A DNA stretch of 64,000 bases, taken from positions 16,643 through 80,642 of the forward strand of contig WGMZ01000038.1 in assembly GCA_016124735.1 (NCBI GenBank), in the 5' to 3' direction. Source of the DNA: Bacteroidota bacterium (GTDB taxonomy: Bacteria; Bacteroidota; Bacteroidia; UBA8524). Within the stretch, counting starts at the first letter, position 1. Each line of letters begins with the position of its first letter. Below, in pieces: positions 16,694-26,422 of this stretch. A program made the position numbers and the translations under genes. The notes beneath the pieces were generated by a model, which saw only the letters and a program-made list of their open reading frames with translations, had not been told where the DNA came from and ran no database searches.

Positions 16694-18013
16694 ATGGCTG
16701 AGTTTCAATTGATCATGCCCAAAATGGGCGAAAGTATTGCCGAAGCAACTGTAATTCGCTGGCTGAAGGAAGAAGGTGAGACCATCGAAGCAGATGAGTC
16801 CGTATTGGAAATTGCCACTGATAAAGTGGATTCTGAAGTTCCTTCTCCAAAAGGCGGTGTCTTAAAGAAAAAGTTGTACGGCGAAAACGATGTGGTAAAA
16901 GTTGGTGAACCCGTAGCCATCATTGAACTGGAGGGTTCAGAAGCTGCGAGTGCCCCTGCTGCCCCCGAGCCTGTTGAAAACAAAGCTCCGGCTGTTGTTG
17001 CTGAAAAAATGGTAAGCGACGCACAGGAAACTGCGGCTCCAGCAGCGGCTAACCTTAGCGGTGGAAGTCGTTTCTATTCCCCATTGGTATTGAATATTGC
17101 CCGAACTGAAGGCATCAGCATGACTGAACTAGAAGGAATCACTGGTTCTGGAAATGAAGGTCGTGTAACCAAAAAAGATATTCTGGCTTATGTGAATAAC
17201 AGAGGTGCTGCTCCAATTGCACCAGCTGTTCCAGCTCAGGAAGTAAAATCTACCCCAGCTGCTCCGGCCAAAGAAATCAAAGCTCCTGCAGTATCTGTAA
17301 ATGCAGGCGACGAAATCATCGAAATGGATCGTATGCGCAAACTCATCTCCGAACACATGGTGATGTCCAAGCATACTTCTCCGCACGTCACTTCTTTTGT
17401 AGAAGCGGACGTGACGAATATTGTGATGTGGCGTGATAAAGTGAAGGATGCATTCCTGAAAAAAGAGGGCGAAAAACTGACTTTCACCCCCATCTTTATT
17501 GAAGCGCTTACGAAAGCCATCAAGGATTTTCCAATGATTAATATTTCCGTAGATGGAGATAAAATCATCAAAAGAAAAGACATCAATATTGGAATGGCTG
17601 CCGCACTCCCAAGCGGAAATCTCATCGTTCCCGTTATTAAAAATGCAGACCGTAAAAACCTGCTGGGAATAACCAAAGAGGTAAATGATTTAGCCAATCG
17701 CGCTCGTGCGGGTAAGTTGAATCCAGATGAAATTCAGGGTGGCACGTATACCCTGACCAATGTCGGAAGCTTTGGCAACGTGATGGGAACCCCTATCATC
17801 AACCAGCCACAAGTAGCCATTATGGCTGTTGGCGCTATCAAGAAGAAACCAGCAGTGATTGAAACTCCTCAAGGCGACTTGATTGGTATCCGTCATTTCA
17901 TGTACCTGTCGCATTCCTACGACCACCGTGTAGTTGATGGTGCAATGGGCGGCATGTTCGTTCGTCGCGTTGCCGACTACCTGGAACAATGGGATCTGAA
18001 TCGAGAGATTTAA
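16694..18013 (+). CDS. Dihydrolipoamide acyltransferase, E2 component of a 2-oxoacid dehydrogenase complex
   Basis: 439 residues in the E2 order. One lipoyl domain (residues 1-80, lipoyl-Lys in EIATDKVDSEVP) is followed by an Ala/Pro-rich linker, a peripheral subunit-binding domain (YSPLVLNIARTEGISMTEL to GRVTKKDILAYV), a second linker, and a catalytic acyltransferase domain with HSYDHRVVDGAMGG, the HxxxDG active site. It passes acyl groups from E1 to CoA. A single lipoyl domain and stand-alone position fit a branched-chain or general 2-oxoacid complex as well as pyruvate, so no symbol is given. A terminator follows. Confidence 0.92.
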   Translation: MAEFQLIMPKMGESIAEATVIRWLKEEGETIEADESVLEIATDKVDSEVPSPKGGVLKKKLYGENDVVKVGEPVAIIELEGSEAASAPAAPEPVENKAPAVVAEKMVSDAQETAAPAAANLSGGSRFYSPLVLNIARTEGISMTELEGITGSGNEGRVTKKDILAYVNNRGAAPIAPAVPAQEVKSTPAAPAKEIKAPAVSVNAGDEIIEMDRMRKLISEHMVMSKHTSPHVTSFVEADVTNIVMWRDKVKDAFLKKEGEKLTFTPIFIEALTKAIKDFPMINISVDGDKIIKRKDINIGMAAALPSGNLIVPVIKNADRKNLLGITKEVNDLANRARAGKLNPDEIQGGTYTLTNVGSFGNVMGTPIINQPQVAIMAVGAIKKKPAVIETPQGDLIGIRHFMYLSHSYDHRVVDGAMGGMFVRRVADYLEQWDLNREI

Positions 18014-18034
18014 TAGTAGAATTTGATGATACCC

Positions 18035-18063
18035 AAAGACCGGCATTTGTCGGTCTTTTTTTG
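18035..18063 (+). terminator. Rho-independent terminator after the E2 gene
   Basis: Stem AAAGACCG / CGGTCTTT with an 8-nt loop, followed by a run of T. It ends the E2 transcript. Confidence 0.85.
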
Positions 18064-18168
18064 TTTAGGTCATCTTCCATTTGTCTTTGATTCGCCAAGT
18101 CCCAAATATCCGATAAAATGGATTCTCATATTTACACACTAACTTAGTGGCAGTTACGTTACGCTGTC

Positions 18169-19191
18169 ATGAAACAAAAAATTCTATTCTCTCTTATTTT
18201 CCTATCCATCGTCATTGTAACCAACGGGCAATCCTATTTGGGAAATCCACATGATTTTAACCGCAGTCTGATTAATTGGGTGAATCAGGATAAAGACAGG
18301 GCTATGAAAGCTGGGATTGCCAGTCGTAGCCTGGTAATTCATGAAAATAAAAAGGATGGACAACTGAATTCATCTCGAATAAAAGCCCGTTACTTCTATA
18401 ACGAATACGGTCAAATTATTCGAGAAGAATATTTTTCAAAAAACGGGAAAATTGACAGCAGATTGGAATACGACTACAACGAGCTGCATCAGGTAATTGC
18501 CAAACGTCATTATTCCGGATTATCAACCCTACCCTCTTATTCTTGGAAGATAGCCTATCATAATGATACACTCATTTCTTCCATCTCCAGTTTGAGCTCA
18601 AAAGGGAAACAGTATTGGGGCTATCACTACTTCTATAATAACAACAACCAAATTATTGAACAGAGGGAGTATAAAAAAGCAAAGTTAAAAGGTCGAATTG
18701 AGTACGATTATTATGGTGACATGACCAAAAAGGAAGTGCGTTATTATACTGACAGTTTGAAGCTAAAAAAAACCTTTCGTTATGATTGCGGTATTGGAAA
18801 TTCATTATTAAAAGAGAAGCAGAAAGATACCCTCACTCAGTGTACGCGAAAGGAAGAATTAGCAGACAGTACATTTCGGGAAATTCGGGAAATCAGAGAT
18901 AGCAAGGGCCGCATCCTGCGTTCAGTGTACGATTACAATCCCAAATTCCATTGGACAGAATCCCGCCATTACGATGCGCATAACAATTTAAAATATGTTA
19001 TCCGGAGGGAAATGCAGGATGACGGGAAAGAAAAAGTTACCTATACCCGCTTTTGGAGAAAAAATAATAAGCGAACTTATGTAACACGCTTATCGAAAGA
19101 CAATTTTGGATTTGAAATTTATGAAATTGAAAAAAAAGGAAAAGTAAGACGCAGCTATTCCAACGCTTTTACTCTCTTTACAAAAAAATAA
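18169..19191 (+). CDS. Exported protein with YD-like tyrosine-rich repeats
   Basis: 340 residues with a clear signal peptide (MKQKILFSLIFLSIVIVTNGQ). The mature protein is a series of degenerate beta-hairpin repeats of the type YFYNEYGQIIREEYFSKNGK, YDYNELHQVIAKRHYS, YHYFYNNNNQIIEQREYK and YDYYGDMTKKEVRYY, similar in style to YD/RHS or MORN-like wrap repeats. There is no toxin domain and no T9SS sorting domain. The C-terminus is strongly basic. It is probably periplasmic or surface-associated; function unknown. It precedes the ECF sigma gene by 101 bp with no clear terminator. Confidence 0.7.
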   Translation: MKQKILFSLIFLSIVIVTNGQSYLGNPHDFNRSLINWVNQDKDRAMKAGIASRSLVIHENKKDGQLNSSRIKARYFYNEYGQIIREEYFSKNGKIDSRLEYDYNELHQVIAKRHYSGLSTLPSYSWKIAYHNDTLISSISSLSSKGKQYWGYHYFYNNNNQIIEQREYKKAKLKGRIEYDYYGDMTKKEVRYYTDSLKLKKTFRYDCGIGNSLLKEKQKDTLTQCTRKEELADSTFREIREIRDSKGRILRSVYDYNPKFHWTESRHYDAHNNLKYVIRREMQDDGKEKVTYTRFWRKNNKRTYVTRLSKDNFGFEIYEIEKKGKVRRSYSNAFTLFTKK

Positions 19192-19292
19192 TTTCCTCCT
19201 ATCCAACCATGGGTCAGGTTTTTGCGTTTGATACAACGAAAATGCATTGACAAGCGTCTTAGGATAAAAGGGAACGACCAAAACCAGTCCGC

Positions 19293-19862
19293 ATGCGTGA
19301 CGAAATCTCATTGATAAAAGCCTGCATCAAGCAGAATCGGGCAGCTCAGCAAAAATTGTATGAGTTGTACGCCCCAAAAATGTTAGGGGTTTGTTTCCGG
19401 TATGCCTCATCAAGAGAAGAAGCAGAAGACATGCTTCAGGAAGGTTTTATTCGGGTCTTCTCTAAACTGGATTCATTTCGATTCCAGGGATCCTTCGAAG
19501 GATGGTTACGGCGTATTATCGTCAACACTGCCATCAACATCATCCGCAAATACCAGAATCTGAAATACGAATGCGATATAGATGATGCAGAATATACTCC
19601 CGCAGCTTCGGGGGATGTGATTGCGTCCATGTACAGTAGAGAGGTAATTGACATGGTAAGAGATTTACCAAATGGTTACCGAACCGTTTTAAATCTATAC
19701 GCAATCGAAGGCTACTCGCACAAGGAGATTGCGGAAATGTTAGGAATTAATGAAAGCAGTTCTCGATCTCAGTACACCCGCGCTAAAGCCTTGTTGGCTA
19801 AACGATTGGAGAAGATCGAGTCGTTTGGTTTAACAAATAATGTCAAAGTTTCGCATCCATAG
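19293..19862 (+). CDS. ECF-family RNA polymerase sigma factor
   Basis: 189 residues with sigma region 2 (EEAEDMLQEGFIRVFSKLDSFRFQGSFEGWLRRIIVNTAIN) and region 4 (GYSHKEIAEMLGINESSSRSQYTRAKALL). This sequence style is typical of the ECF factors abundant in Bacteroidota. Its last 23 bp overlap the start of the next gene, which encodes a membrane protein with an anti-sigma-like cytoplasmic head. The two almost certainly act together as a sigma/anti-sigma pair responding to the envelope. Confidence 0.93.
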   Translation: MRDEISLIKACIKQNRAAQQKLYELYAPKMLGVCFRYASSREEAEDMLQEGFIRVFSKLDSFRFQGSFEGWLRRIIVNTAINIIRKYQNLKYECDIDDAEYTPAASGDVIASMYSREVIDMVRDLPNGYRTVLNLYAIEGYSHKEIAEMLGINESSSRSQYTRAKALLAKRLEKIESFGLTNNVKVSHP

Positions 19863-21093
19863 ATCTTTTGAGGAAGAGTTGGCTAAGAAAGCCAATGAAT
19901 TTTCCATGCAGCCAAGCGCAGGAAGCTGGTCTCGCATTGATCAGGGTGTGCAAGAAACTATCTTCACCAAACGCTTATGGAAGTTTACCGGATTGGGAAG
20001 TGGTTTGGCTCTGGTCATTGCATTCTTCGTTTACAGCACTTATTTCAACAGTGAAGAATCATTACGGGCAGAAGACGATCAAGAGATTACTTCTCTCTTT
20101 ACAAATCCGGTTCCGGCATCTGTCGCTACGCCTGTAAATCCGGTTCCGGCAGAATTAGATAAATCTCAAAACCGGGAAGAACGGTTGAACATTTCTTCAG
20201 ATAAGAACATTAGCCAGTATACAAGGAGCCTGCCCTCTTTTAACAGACCCGAAAAAGTCGTGGAAGAGCATTTGGATCAAGCTAAAACCATTGGAATAGC
20301 TCCGAAGAATTTGAGAATCAATCTTGATAAAAAAGAAGAAAACCTGATTCTGAAAAAACGGGTAAAAACTCCATTGCTTCCAAAAGATGGATGGAACATT
20401 CAGGCTTCGTTTACTCCAGTTTATGCCTACCGTAGTTTAAATGCCAAGATTGATGAAGCCAAGCCACTTGAAAACAAGAAAAACGAACTGGATAAGGGCA
20501 TTACGTCTTTCAATGCCAGTGTAATGGCCCGATACCATTTTACAAACAAATTCTCTGTGGCCTTTGGAGTAACTTATAGCCAATTTGGTGAAGTGATTGG
20601 CATAGGTCCTAAGCGTCAGAATCCGGTTTACGATGCCATGGCTCTTGAATACGGTTATAACCCGAACAACATGCGCACACCCGGAAACGCCAACAGCTAT
20701 ACCAATCGCTACCACTATTTGCAGGTTCCTGTCATGGTTTATATGAAAAATCCTTTGGGAAACTCCCGGTTTAGTTTAAGCAGCGGGCTCGGTATTTCTC
20801 TCGGATATTTATTGTCTCAAAAAAGCATGGTATACGACTACCGTGTAGAGCATTATGTGGAAAACAAGAATTTCCTGAGGAACTACAATGCAATGGCTCA
20901 TGCTCAGGCTCTGCTGGAATATAGTGTCAATACTCGTTGGACTGTCCAAGCCGGTCCTCAGTTAAATTATAGCTTAGTCTCTACCTATCAGAACTATTAC
21001 ACCATCAGTCAACATCAATACAGCGTCGGGATGAGTTTCGGCCTTCAATGGAAGGTATTCCGCTTCGATAAAAGAAGAGGCGTGAAGCTCTGA
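19840..21093 (+). CDS. Predicted membrane-anchored anti-sigma-like protein with a C-terminal beta-barrel-like domain
   Basis: 417 residues. Residues 1-46 form a soluble head (FEEELAKKANEFSMQPSAGSWSRID) of the kind found at the start of many Bacteroidota anti-sigma proteins, followed by one membrane helix at about 50-69. A polar linker of roughly 110 residues follows. From about residue 185 come alternating beta-strands with aromatic girdles (WNIQASFTPVYAYRSL, FSVAFGVTYSQFGE, YHYLQVPVMVYMKN, WTVQAGPQLNYSLVS), like PorT/OmpW-type small barrels. The ATG lies within the sigma gene, so expression is coupled. If correct, one chain could span both membranes. The anti-sigma role is inferred from position and the head motif. 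Confidence 0.75.
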   Translation: MSKFRIHRSFEEELAKKANEFSMQPSAGSWSRIDQGVQETIFTKRLWKFTGLGSGLALVIAFFVYSTYFNSEESLRAEDDQEITSLFTNPVPASVATPVNPVPAELDKSQNREERLNISSDKNISQYTRSLPSFNRPEKVVEEHLDQAKTIGIAPKNLRINLDKKEENLILKKRVKTPLLPKDGWNIQASFTPVYAYRSLNAKIDEAKPLENKKNELDKGITSFNASVMARYHFTNKFSVAFGVTYSQFGEVIGIGPKRQNPVYDAMALEYGYNPNNMRTPGNANSYTNRYHYLQVPVMVYMKNPLGNSRFSLSSGLGISLGYLLSQKSMVYDYRVEHYVENKNFLRNYNAMAHAQALLEYSVNTRWTVQAGPQLNYSLVSTYQNYYTISQHQYSVGMSFGLQWKVFRFDKRRGVKL

Positions 21094-21144
21094 AACTTTT
21101 TATTTTTAATTATACACAAGTCCCGACAGGACCCAATTAATCCC

Positions 21145-21152
21145 TACCTTTG
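21145..21152 (+). promoter_or_regulatory. -7 promoter element (TACCTTTG) for pyrG
   Basis: TACCTTTG matches TAnnTTTG exactly and lies 26 nt before the pyrG ATG at 21179. Confidence 0.6.
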
Positions 21153-21178
21153 CGTCCCGTAGGCGAACAAAGGTCATC

Positions 21179-22798
21179 ATGTCAAAAACCAAGTATGTTT
21201 TCGTTACGGGAGGGGTTACTTCTTCCCTCGGAAAAGGAATTATTTCAGCTTCACTGGCAAAGCTTCTTCAAGCCAGAGGATATCGTGTCACTATTCAGAA
21301 ATTCGATCCCTATATCAATGTGGATCCAGGCACAATGAATCCATACGAGCACGGAGAATGTTACGTAACCGACGATGGAGCCGAAACAGATCTTGACCTC
21401 GGTCACTACGAGCGTTTTCTGGGCATCCGTACCTCGCAGGCGAACAATGTAACAACGGGTAGAATATATCAAACTGTTATTGACCTCGAGCGCCAGGGAC
21501 ATTATCTGGGAAAAACGGTTCAGGTGGTTCCTCACATCACAGATGAGATAAAAAGGAGAATATTATTGCTTGGAGATACCGGCGATTACGATATCGTAAT
21601 TACCGAGTTAGGCGGAACAGTTGGCGACATAGAATCTCTGCCTTTCATTGAGGCCGTTCGTCAAATCATTTGGGAAAAAGAAGAACAAGAATGTGCGGTA
21701 ATTCACCTGACGCTGGTGCCCTACCTCAATGCGGCCAAAGAATTAAAAACTAAGCCTACCCAACACTCTGTTAAAACGATGTTGGAATATGGTGTGCAGC
21801 CGGATGTACTGGTTTGTCGCACCGAACATGCATTGGGGACTGAATTGCGTAAAAAAATTGCTCTTTTCTGTAATATCAAGTCTACTGCGGTGATTGAATC
21901 CATTGACGTAGAAACGATTTATGATGTGCCATTGAAAATGCAAAAGGAAAAGCTCGATAAAGTGGTACTGGCCCATTTGAAGCTTTCTTCGAAAGTAGAT
22001 CCGGATCTCGAAAGTTGGAAAGAATTCCTATGGCGATTGAAAAATCCAAAACAGGAAGTCAATATTGGAATCGTAGGAAAATATGTGGAATTGCCCGATG
22101 CATATAAGTCCATTGCTGAAGCATTCATTCATGCCGGCTCCGAAAATGAAACCAAGGTAAAAGTGCATTATATCCATTCCGAAATGTTGAATGAGGACAA
22201 TGTAGAAGCCAAAATTAAGGGCATGGATGGCATTTTGGTTGCGCCAGGTTTTGGAGAACGAGGGATTGAAGGGAAAATTGCTACCATTAAATATGTTCGT
22301 GAAAACAATATTCCTTTCTTCGGAATTTGTCTGGGGATGCAATGCGCCGTGGTAGAGTTCGCCAGGAATATGGTGAATTTACCCGATGCTGCTTCGACTG
22401 AAATGAATCCGGAGACAAGCAACCCCGTTATTGACATGATGGAAGAACAAAAATCCATCACAAAAAAAGGAGGAACCATGCGTCTGGGTGCCTATCCATG
22501 TCAACTGAGCAAAGGCAGCAAAGCCTATCAGGCCTATGGGAAAACTAAAATCGATGAGCGCCATCGCCATCGTTACGAGTTCAATAACCATTACAAAGAG
22601 GCATTTGAAAATGCAGGGATGAATTGTACGGGTATCAACCCTGAATCGCATTTGGTTGAGATTGTCGAGATTCCTTCACATCCATGGTTCGTTGGAGTTC
22701 AATTCCATCCGGAATACCGTTCTACTGTTGATAACCCTCATCCATTGTTCGTTCGTTTCGTGAAAGCTTCTGCCGAATACGCTGCGAAAAACAATTAA
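21179..22798 (+). CDS. pyrG: CTP synthase
   Basis: 539 residues with both domains. The N-terminal amidoligase has [14 protein letters not shown] (P-loop) and the UTP/ATP region [25 protein letters not shown]. The C-terminal class I glutamine amidotransferase has the catalytic Cys in [14 protein letters not shown] and His/Glu in [10 protein letters not shown]. It makes CTP from UTP and glutamine in pyrimidine synthesis. It has its own promoter and is convergent with rodA; the two genes meet end to end without a gap. Confidence 0.97.
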   Translation: MSKTKYVFVTGGVTSSLGKGIISASLAKLLQARGYRVTIQKFDPYINVDPGTMNPYEHGECYVTDDGAETDLDLGHYERFLGIRTSQANNVTTGRIYQTVIDLERQGHYLGKTVQVVPHITDEIKRRILLLGDTGDYDIVITELGGTVGDIESLPFIEAVRQIIWEKEEQECAVIHLTLVPYLNAAKELKTKPTQHSVKTMLEYGVQPDVLVCRTEHALGTELRKKIALFCNIKSTAVIESIDVETIYDVPLKMQKEKLDKVVLAHLKLSSKVDPDLESWKEFLWRLKNPKQEVNIGIVGKYVELPDAYKSIAEAFIHAGSENETKVKVHYIHSEMLNEDNVEAKIKGMDGILVAPGFGERGIEGKIATIKYVRENNIPFFGICLGMQCAVVEFARNMVNLPDAASTEMNPETSNPVIDMMEEQKSITKKGGTMRLGAYPCQLSKGSKAYQAYGKTKIDERHRHRYEFNNHYKEAFENAGMNCTGINPESHLVEIVEIPSHPWFVGVQFHPEYRSTVDNPHPLFVRFVKASAEYAAKNN

Positions 22799-24073
22799 TT
22801 AATCATTCAGACTCTGCATTTCATTTACCCTGTTGGAATCCAGCTTCAACAGGGTAAATAGAAGTATGGTGAATCCTAACAGGCTCGACCCGCCATAACT
22901 GAAAAATGGCAATGGAATGCCTATCACTGGCATTAAGCCTATGGTCATGCCTATATTGATGGTAAAATGAATAAATAAGATGCAAGCGACGCTATAGGCA
23001 TAAATCCGACTGAACTTATTCTTCTGTCGCTCGGCAATGCGCACCAGGCGAATCATCAGAATCACAAACATCAATACCACGCCTCCTGCCCCGATAAAAC
23101 CATATTCCTCCCCAACAGTGCAGTAGATAAAATCTGTAGATTGTTCCGGAACATAGTCGTAACGTGTCTGGGTTCCGTTCAGAAAACCTTGTCCGAATAA
23201 GCCCCCGGATCCAATAGCAATTTTCGACTGCCGAACATTGTAATCATCTCCGCCCTTTCCAAAAAGTACATTTATCCTGGCCCTTTGATGATCCTGCAGC
23301 ACTTCATTGAACACATAGTCGACCGATACAACAACGAGGATAGAAAAAATCAAAGCTCCGATAATAACGATCAAAAACTGACGGTTCTTCCAGGTAAAAA
23401 TGCTCAACAATGCCGCAATACCGCACAAGATATAGATGATTAATATTTTGTCTACCAGAAGTGCCAGAATAAACAAGATGGCCACATGAAATCCCAATGC
23501 TATGATCCAACTTGGCAATCCCTCCCTGTACAATACCAGAAAAAATGCCAGAAACACCAAAGCCGAGCCTGTATCGTTTTGAAGGAGAACCAACAACATG
23601 GGTAATCCAATGATTCCAAAGGATATTAGTTTGACGCGCAGTTCCTTAAAATTGACGCCGTATCTGCTCAGGTATTTTGCCAGGGTTAATGCAGTGGCAT
23701 ACTTTGCCAACTCTACCGGTTGAAATTTAAAACCACCGATAGCAAACCAGGATTTTGCACCTTTTGTTTCTGCCCCGATAAATATTACGACAATGCAAAG
23801 GAAAATTGCCATTCCATAGAAACCATAAGCGAATGCTGAATAAAACTTGGCATCAATAATCAGTATGGCAATTCCTATCACCAGGCTGAGTCCAATAAAC
23901 ATCATCTGACGTCCATAGCTCTGGCTTAAATCAAACATACTAGCATTGCTTGGGTTGAATACCGCAGAATAAATGGCCATCCAGCCAAATAGTACCATGG
24001 CCAGGTATTGCAGAATGGTTAACCAGTCCAATCCGCCAGTTTCAAAGGATTCCTTAGTGCGATACCGGCTCAT
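22799..24073 (-). CDS. rodA: Rod-shape determining protein RodA (SEDS peptidoglycan glycosyltransferase)
   Basis: 424 residues with about ten membrane segments. The SEDS signatures are present: GFKFQPVELAKYATAL, LLQNDTGSALVFLAFF, RIAERQKNK and the C-terminal GIPLPFFSYGGSSLLGF. RodA polymerises glycan strands together with the transpeptidase encoded just upstream (mrdA), with which it overlaps by 20 bp. It is the last gene of the purH-mreBCD-mrdA-rodA series. Confidence 0.95.
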   Translation of the reverse strand: MSRYRTKESFETGGLDWLTILQYLAMVLFGWMAIYSAVFNPSNASMFDLSQSYGRQMMFIGLSLVIGIAILIIDAKFYSAFAYGFYGMAIFLCIVVIFIGAETKGAKSWFAIGGFKFQPVELAKYATALTLAKYLSRYGVNFKELRVKLISFGIIGLPMLLVLLQNDTGSALVFLAFFLVLYREGLPSWIIALGFHVAILFILALLVDKILIIYILCGIAALLSIFTWKNRQFLIVIIGALIFSILVVVSVDYVFNEVLQDHQRARINVLFGKGGDDYNVRQSKIAIGSGGLFGQGFLNGTQTRYDYVPEQSTDFIYCTVGEEYGFIGAGGVVLMFVILMIRLVRIAERQKNKFSRIYAYSVACILFIHFTINIGMTIGLMPVIGIPLPFFSYGGSSLLGFTILLFTLLKLDSNRVNEMQSLND

Positions 24074-25898
24074 TTGTCGTTTTCTGGTGTACTAAATCTG
24101 CATTAAGCATTCGGTCTTCCAAATACTTTCTTTTGATCTGCTCTCTTTCCGGGAACAGATACCTTTCTATCATTAAACTGGCAATAGGGGCTGCCCATTG
24201 AGAGCCATAGCCTGAATTTTCTACTACCACGGCAATGGCGATTTTGGGGTTCTCTTTGGGGGCAAAGGCAAAGAAAATAGAATGGTCTTTTCCATGAGGG
24301 TTCTGAGCCGTACCGGTTTTACCACATACTTCAACGCTGTCTATTTGAGCCACCCGCGCCGTTCCACTTTTCACTACATCTGCCATACCTTCAATCACAA
24401 TTGGAAAATATTTCGGATCTACTGAACAATTATGGCTTTCAAAACGAGGGCCTGTCTTTCCCAAAGAGTCAACATATTTCAATACATGAGGCGTGATATA
24501 ATATCCTCTGTTGGCTATGATTGCCATTACATTGGCCATTTGAAGTGGTGTTACACCCAATTCTCCCTGACCAATAGCCAGAGAGATGATGGTTGAGCCT
24601 TTCCATCCTCCCTTTCCATAAATCCTGTTGTAGTAATCCGATTTTTTCAGAATCCCTTTGGCTTCGCCGTACAGATCGATTCCTAACTTAGTTCCAATGC
24701 CAAATGATTGCAGGTGTTTGTACCAGTTGTTATAACTCTCTTCGAACGTGCTGAACTTTCTTTGATCCACTATGCTGCGAAAAACATAGCAGAAATATGG
24801 GTTACAGGAATGCATCAAGGCTCCCCGCAATTCCAAGGGTGACGGATGTCCGTGGCTGCATTTCACAGTATGTCCTCCTACCCGGTAGCCACCTCCGCAA
24901 GGATATCTGGTGCCGGGATGCAACACCCCTTCTTGCTGAGCTATTAATGAACTTATCGCTTTGAAAATAGAACCAGGAGGATAGGGTGCATTCAAGGGCC
25001 TGTTGAACATGGGCTTCAGCGGATCATGCATCAATTCAACAAAATTATTTCCGCGCTCCCTGCCAATAAGCAGGTTTGGATCATAAGATGGTGAAGAAAT
25101 CAGAGCGAGTATTTCTCCCGTGGCCGGCTCGATAGCCACCACACTTCCAATTTTTCCACCCATTAGTGCCTCACCGTAATGCTGCAAATCAGCGTCCAGA
25201 GTCGTATAGATGCTGGAACCGGTAATGGCGGCCGTGTCATATGCTCCATCGAAATATGGACCCACTGTTCGGTTTCTTACATCGACTATGATGTTTTTCA
25301 CTCCTTTGGTGCCTCGCAACAATTCTTCGTAGCTTCTTTCAATCCCGGAAATCCCCGTGTATTCACCTTGCCGGTAATACCCATTTGAGTTGGCGATGAT
25401 TTGGTCGTTTACCTCTCCAATGCTTCCAAGAATATGTGCTGCACTTTTCGTCTTATACCTTCGGTCCGTTCGAACCTCCACATAAAAGCCAGAAAATTCA
25501 AACAGATGTTCCTGAAATCGCGAATAAGTCAGGGCCGAGATTTGTTTTTCGAATACGGAGCTTCTGTAAGGATTGACCTTACAGGCTTCCATCTTCCGGT
25601 TAAAGGATTCTTTGTCAATCTTTAAAAGACGACAGAACTCAGCAGTATCCAGGTCTTTTACCTGCCGGGGTACAACCATTAAATCGAAGGTGGCATCGTT
25701 GTATACCAGCAATTTCCCGCTCCGGTCGTATATCAATCCCCGGGGAGGAAACTGAACAACCTTTTTCAGAAAGTTATCCTTAGACAGGCTTTTGTATCGA
25801 TCGTCCAATACCTGTATCGAAAACAGCCTTCCGATAAAGGCCACTCCGACCAACGAAAAAAGTATATAATAAAACCACTGTCTCTTTCTGTTTCCCAT
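24054..25898 (-). CDS. mrdA: Penicillin-binding protein 2 (class B transpeptidase of the elongasome)
   Basis: 614 residues: a short cytoplasmic N-terminus, one membrane helix (FYYILFSLVGVAFIGRLFSIQVL), a dimerisation/pedestal domain (VQFPPRGLIYDRSGKLLVYN), and a transpeptidase domain with SxxK in YPPGSIFKAISSL, the SxN motif in HSCNPYF and KTG in VCGKTGTAQNP. It cross-links side-wall peptidoglycan as partner of RodA. Its start shares one base with the mreD stop. Confidence 0.95.
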   Translation of the reverse strand: MGNRKRQWFYYILFSLVGVAFIGRLFSIQVLDDRYKSLSKDNFLKKVVQFPPRGLIYDRSGKLLVYNDATFDLMVVPRQVKDLDTAEFCRLLKIDKESFNRKMEACKVNPYRSSVFEKQISALTYSRFQEHLFEFSGFYVEVRTDRRYKTKSAAHILGSIGEVNDQIIANSNGYYRQGEYTGISGIERSYEELLRGTKGVKNIIVDVRNRTVGPYFDGAYDTAAITGSSIYTTLDADLQHYGEALMGGKIGSVVAIEPATGEILALISSPSYDPNLLIGRERGNNFVELMHDPLKPMFNRPLNAPYPPGSIFKAISSLIAQQEGVLHPGTRYPCGGGYRVGGHTVKCSHGHPSPLELRGALMHSCNPYFCYVFRSIVDQRKFSTFEESYNNWYKHLQSFGIGTKLGIDLYGEAKGILKKSDYYNRIYGKGGWKGSTIISLAIGQGELGVTPLQMANVMAIIANRGYYITPHVLKYVDSLGKTGPRFESHNCSVDPKYFPIVIEGMADVVKSGTARVAQIDSVEVCGKTGTAQNPHGKDHSIFFAFAPKENPKIAIAVVVENSGYGSQWAAPIASLMIERYLFPEREQIKRKYLEDRMLNADLVHQKTTNEPVSH

Positions 25899-26422
25899 TA
25901 TTCCCCCTTCCTCGTCCGGTAAAACAAAAGTTGGAACAACAAAATTAAGCTAAGTGAGACAGCTCCGCTCAAAACAGCAGATAAGATATTTTGAATTATG
26001 TAGCGAAAACTGAAACTTTCAATGAATGCATAAAGCAAATGATAACTCAGGCACATAATGGCTGCATAGAGAATAAACCATCGATATCCCATGGTAATAA
26101 GTCCCGGCTCTACCCCTGATTCAATCACGTCTATATGAGCAAAAGCCCGGATATAATAAATCCGCACAAAAGACATTGTCAATAATGCGGTGCTATTAAA
26201 GCCCGCTGAATTATTAAACATGTCGAGCATCAATCCTCCCAAAAACGCTATCAGCATTGTTGGGAACGGCTTCATGTTGATTGGCAGGGTTATGAAAAAC
26301 AGAATCAGAATATTTGGCTGAATCAAAGTGTCAATATTCAATTTGCCAATCACGAATACCTGAAGCAACAAGAGGAATAAGAATCGAAAGATATACCTGA
26401 TAATACTAAGGAGCATTTTCAT
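25898..26422 (-). CDS. mreD: Rod-shape determining protein MreD
   Basis: 174 residues, almost entirely hydrophobic, with five to six membrane segments, between mreC and mrdA and overlapping mreC by 17 bp. MreD sequences diverge strongly, so the call rests on position, size and topology plus typical patches such as LGGLMLDMFNNSAGFNSTALLTM. It is part of the inner-membrane complex linking MreB filaments to PBP2/RodA. Confidence 0.9.
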   Translation of the reverse strand: MKMLLSIIRYIFRFLFLLLLQVFVIGKLNIDTLIQPNILILFFITLPINMKPFPTMLIAFLGGLMLDMFNNSAGFNSTALLTMSFVRIYYIRAFAHIDVIESGVEPGLITMGYRWFILYAAIMCLSYHLLYAFIESFSFRYIIQNILSAVLSGAVSLSLILLFQLLFYRTRKGE

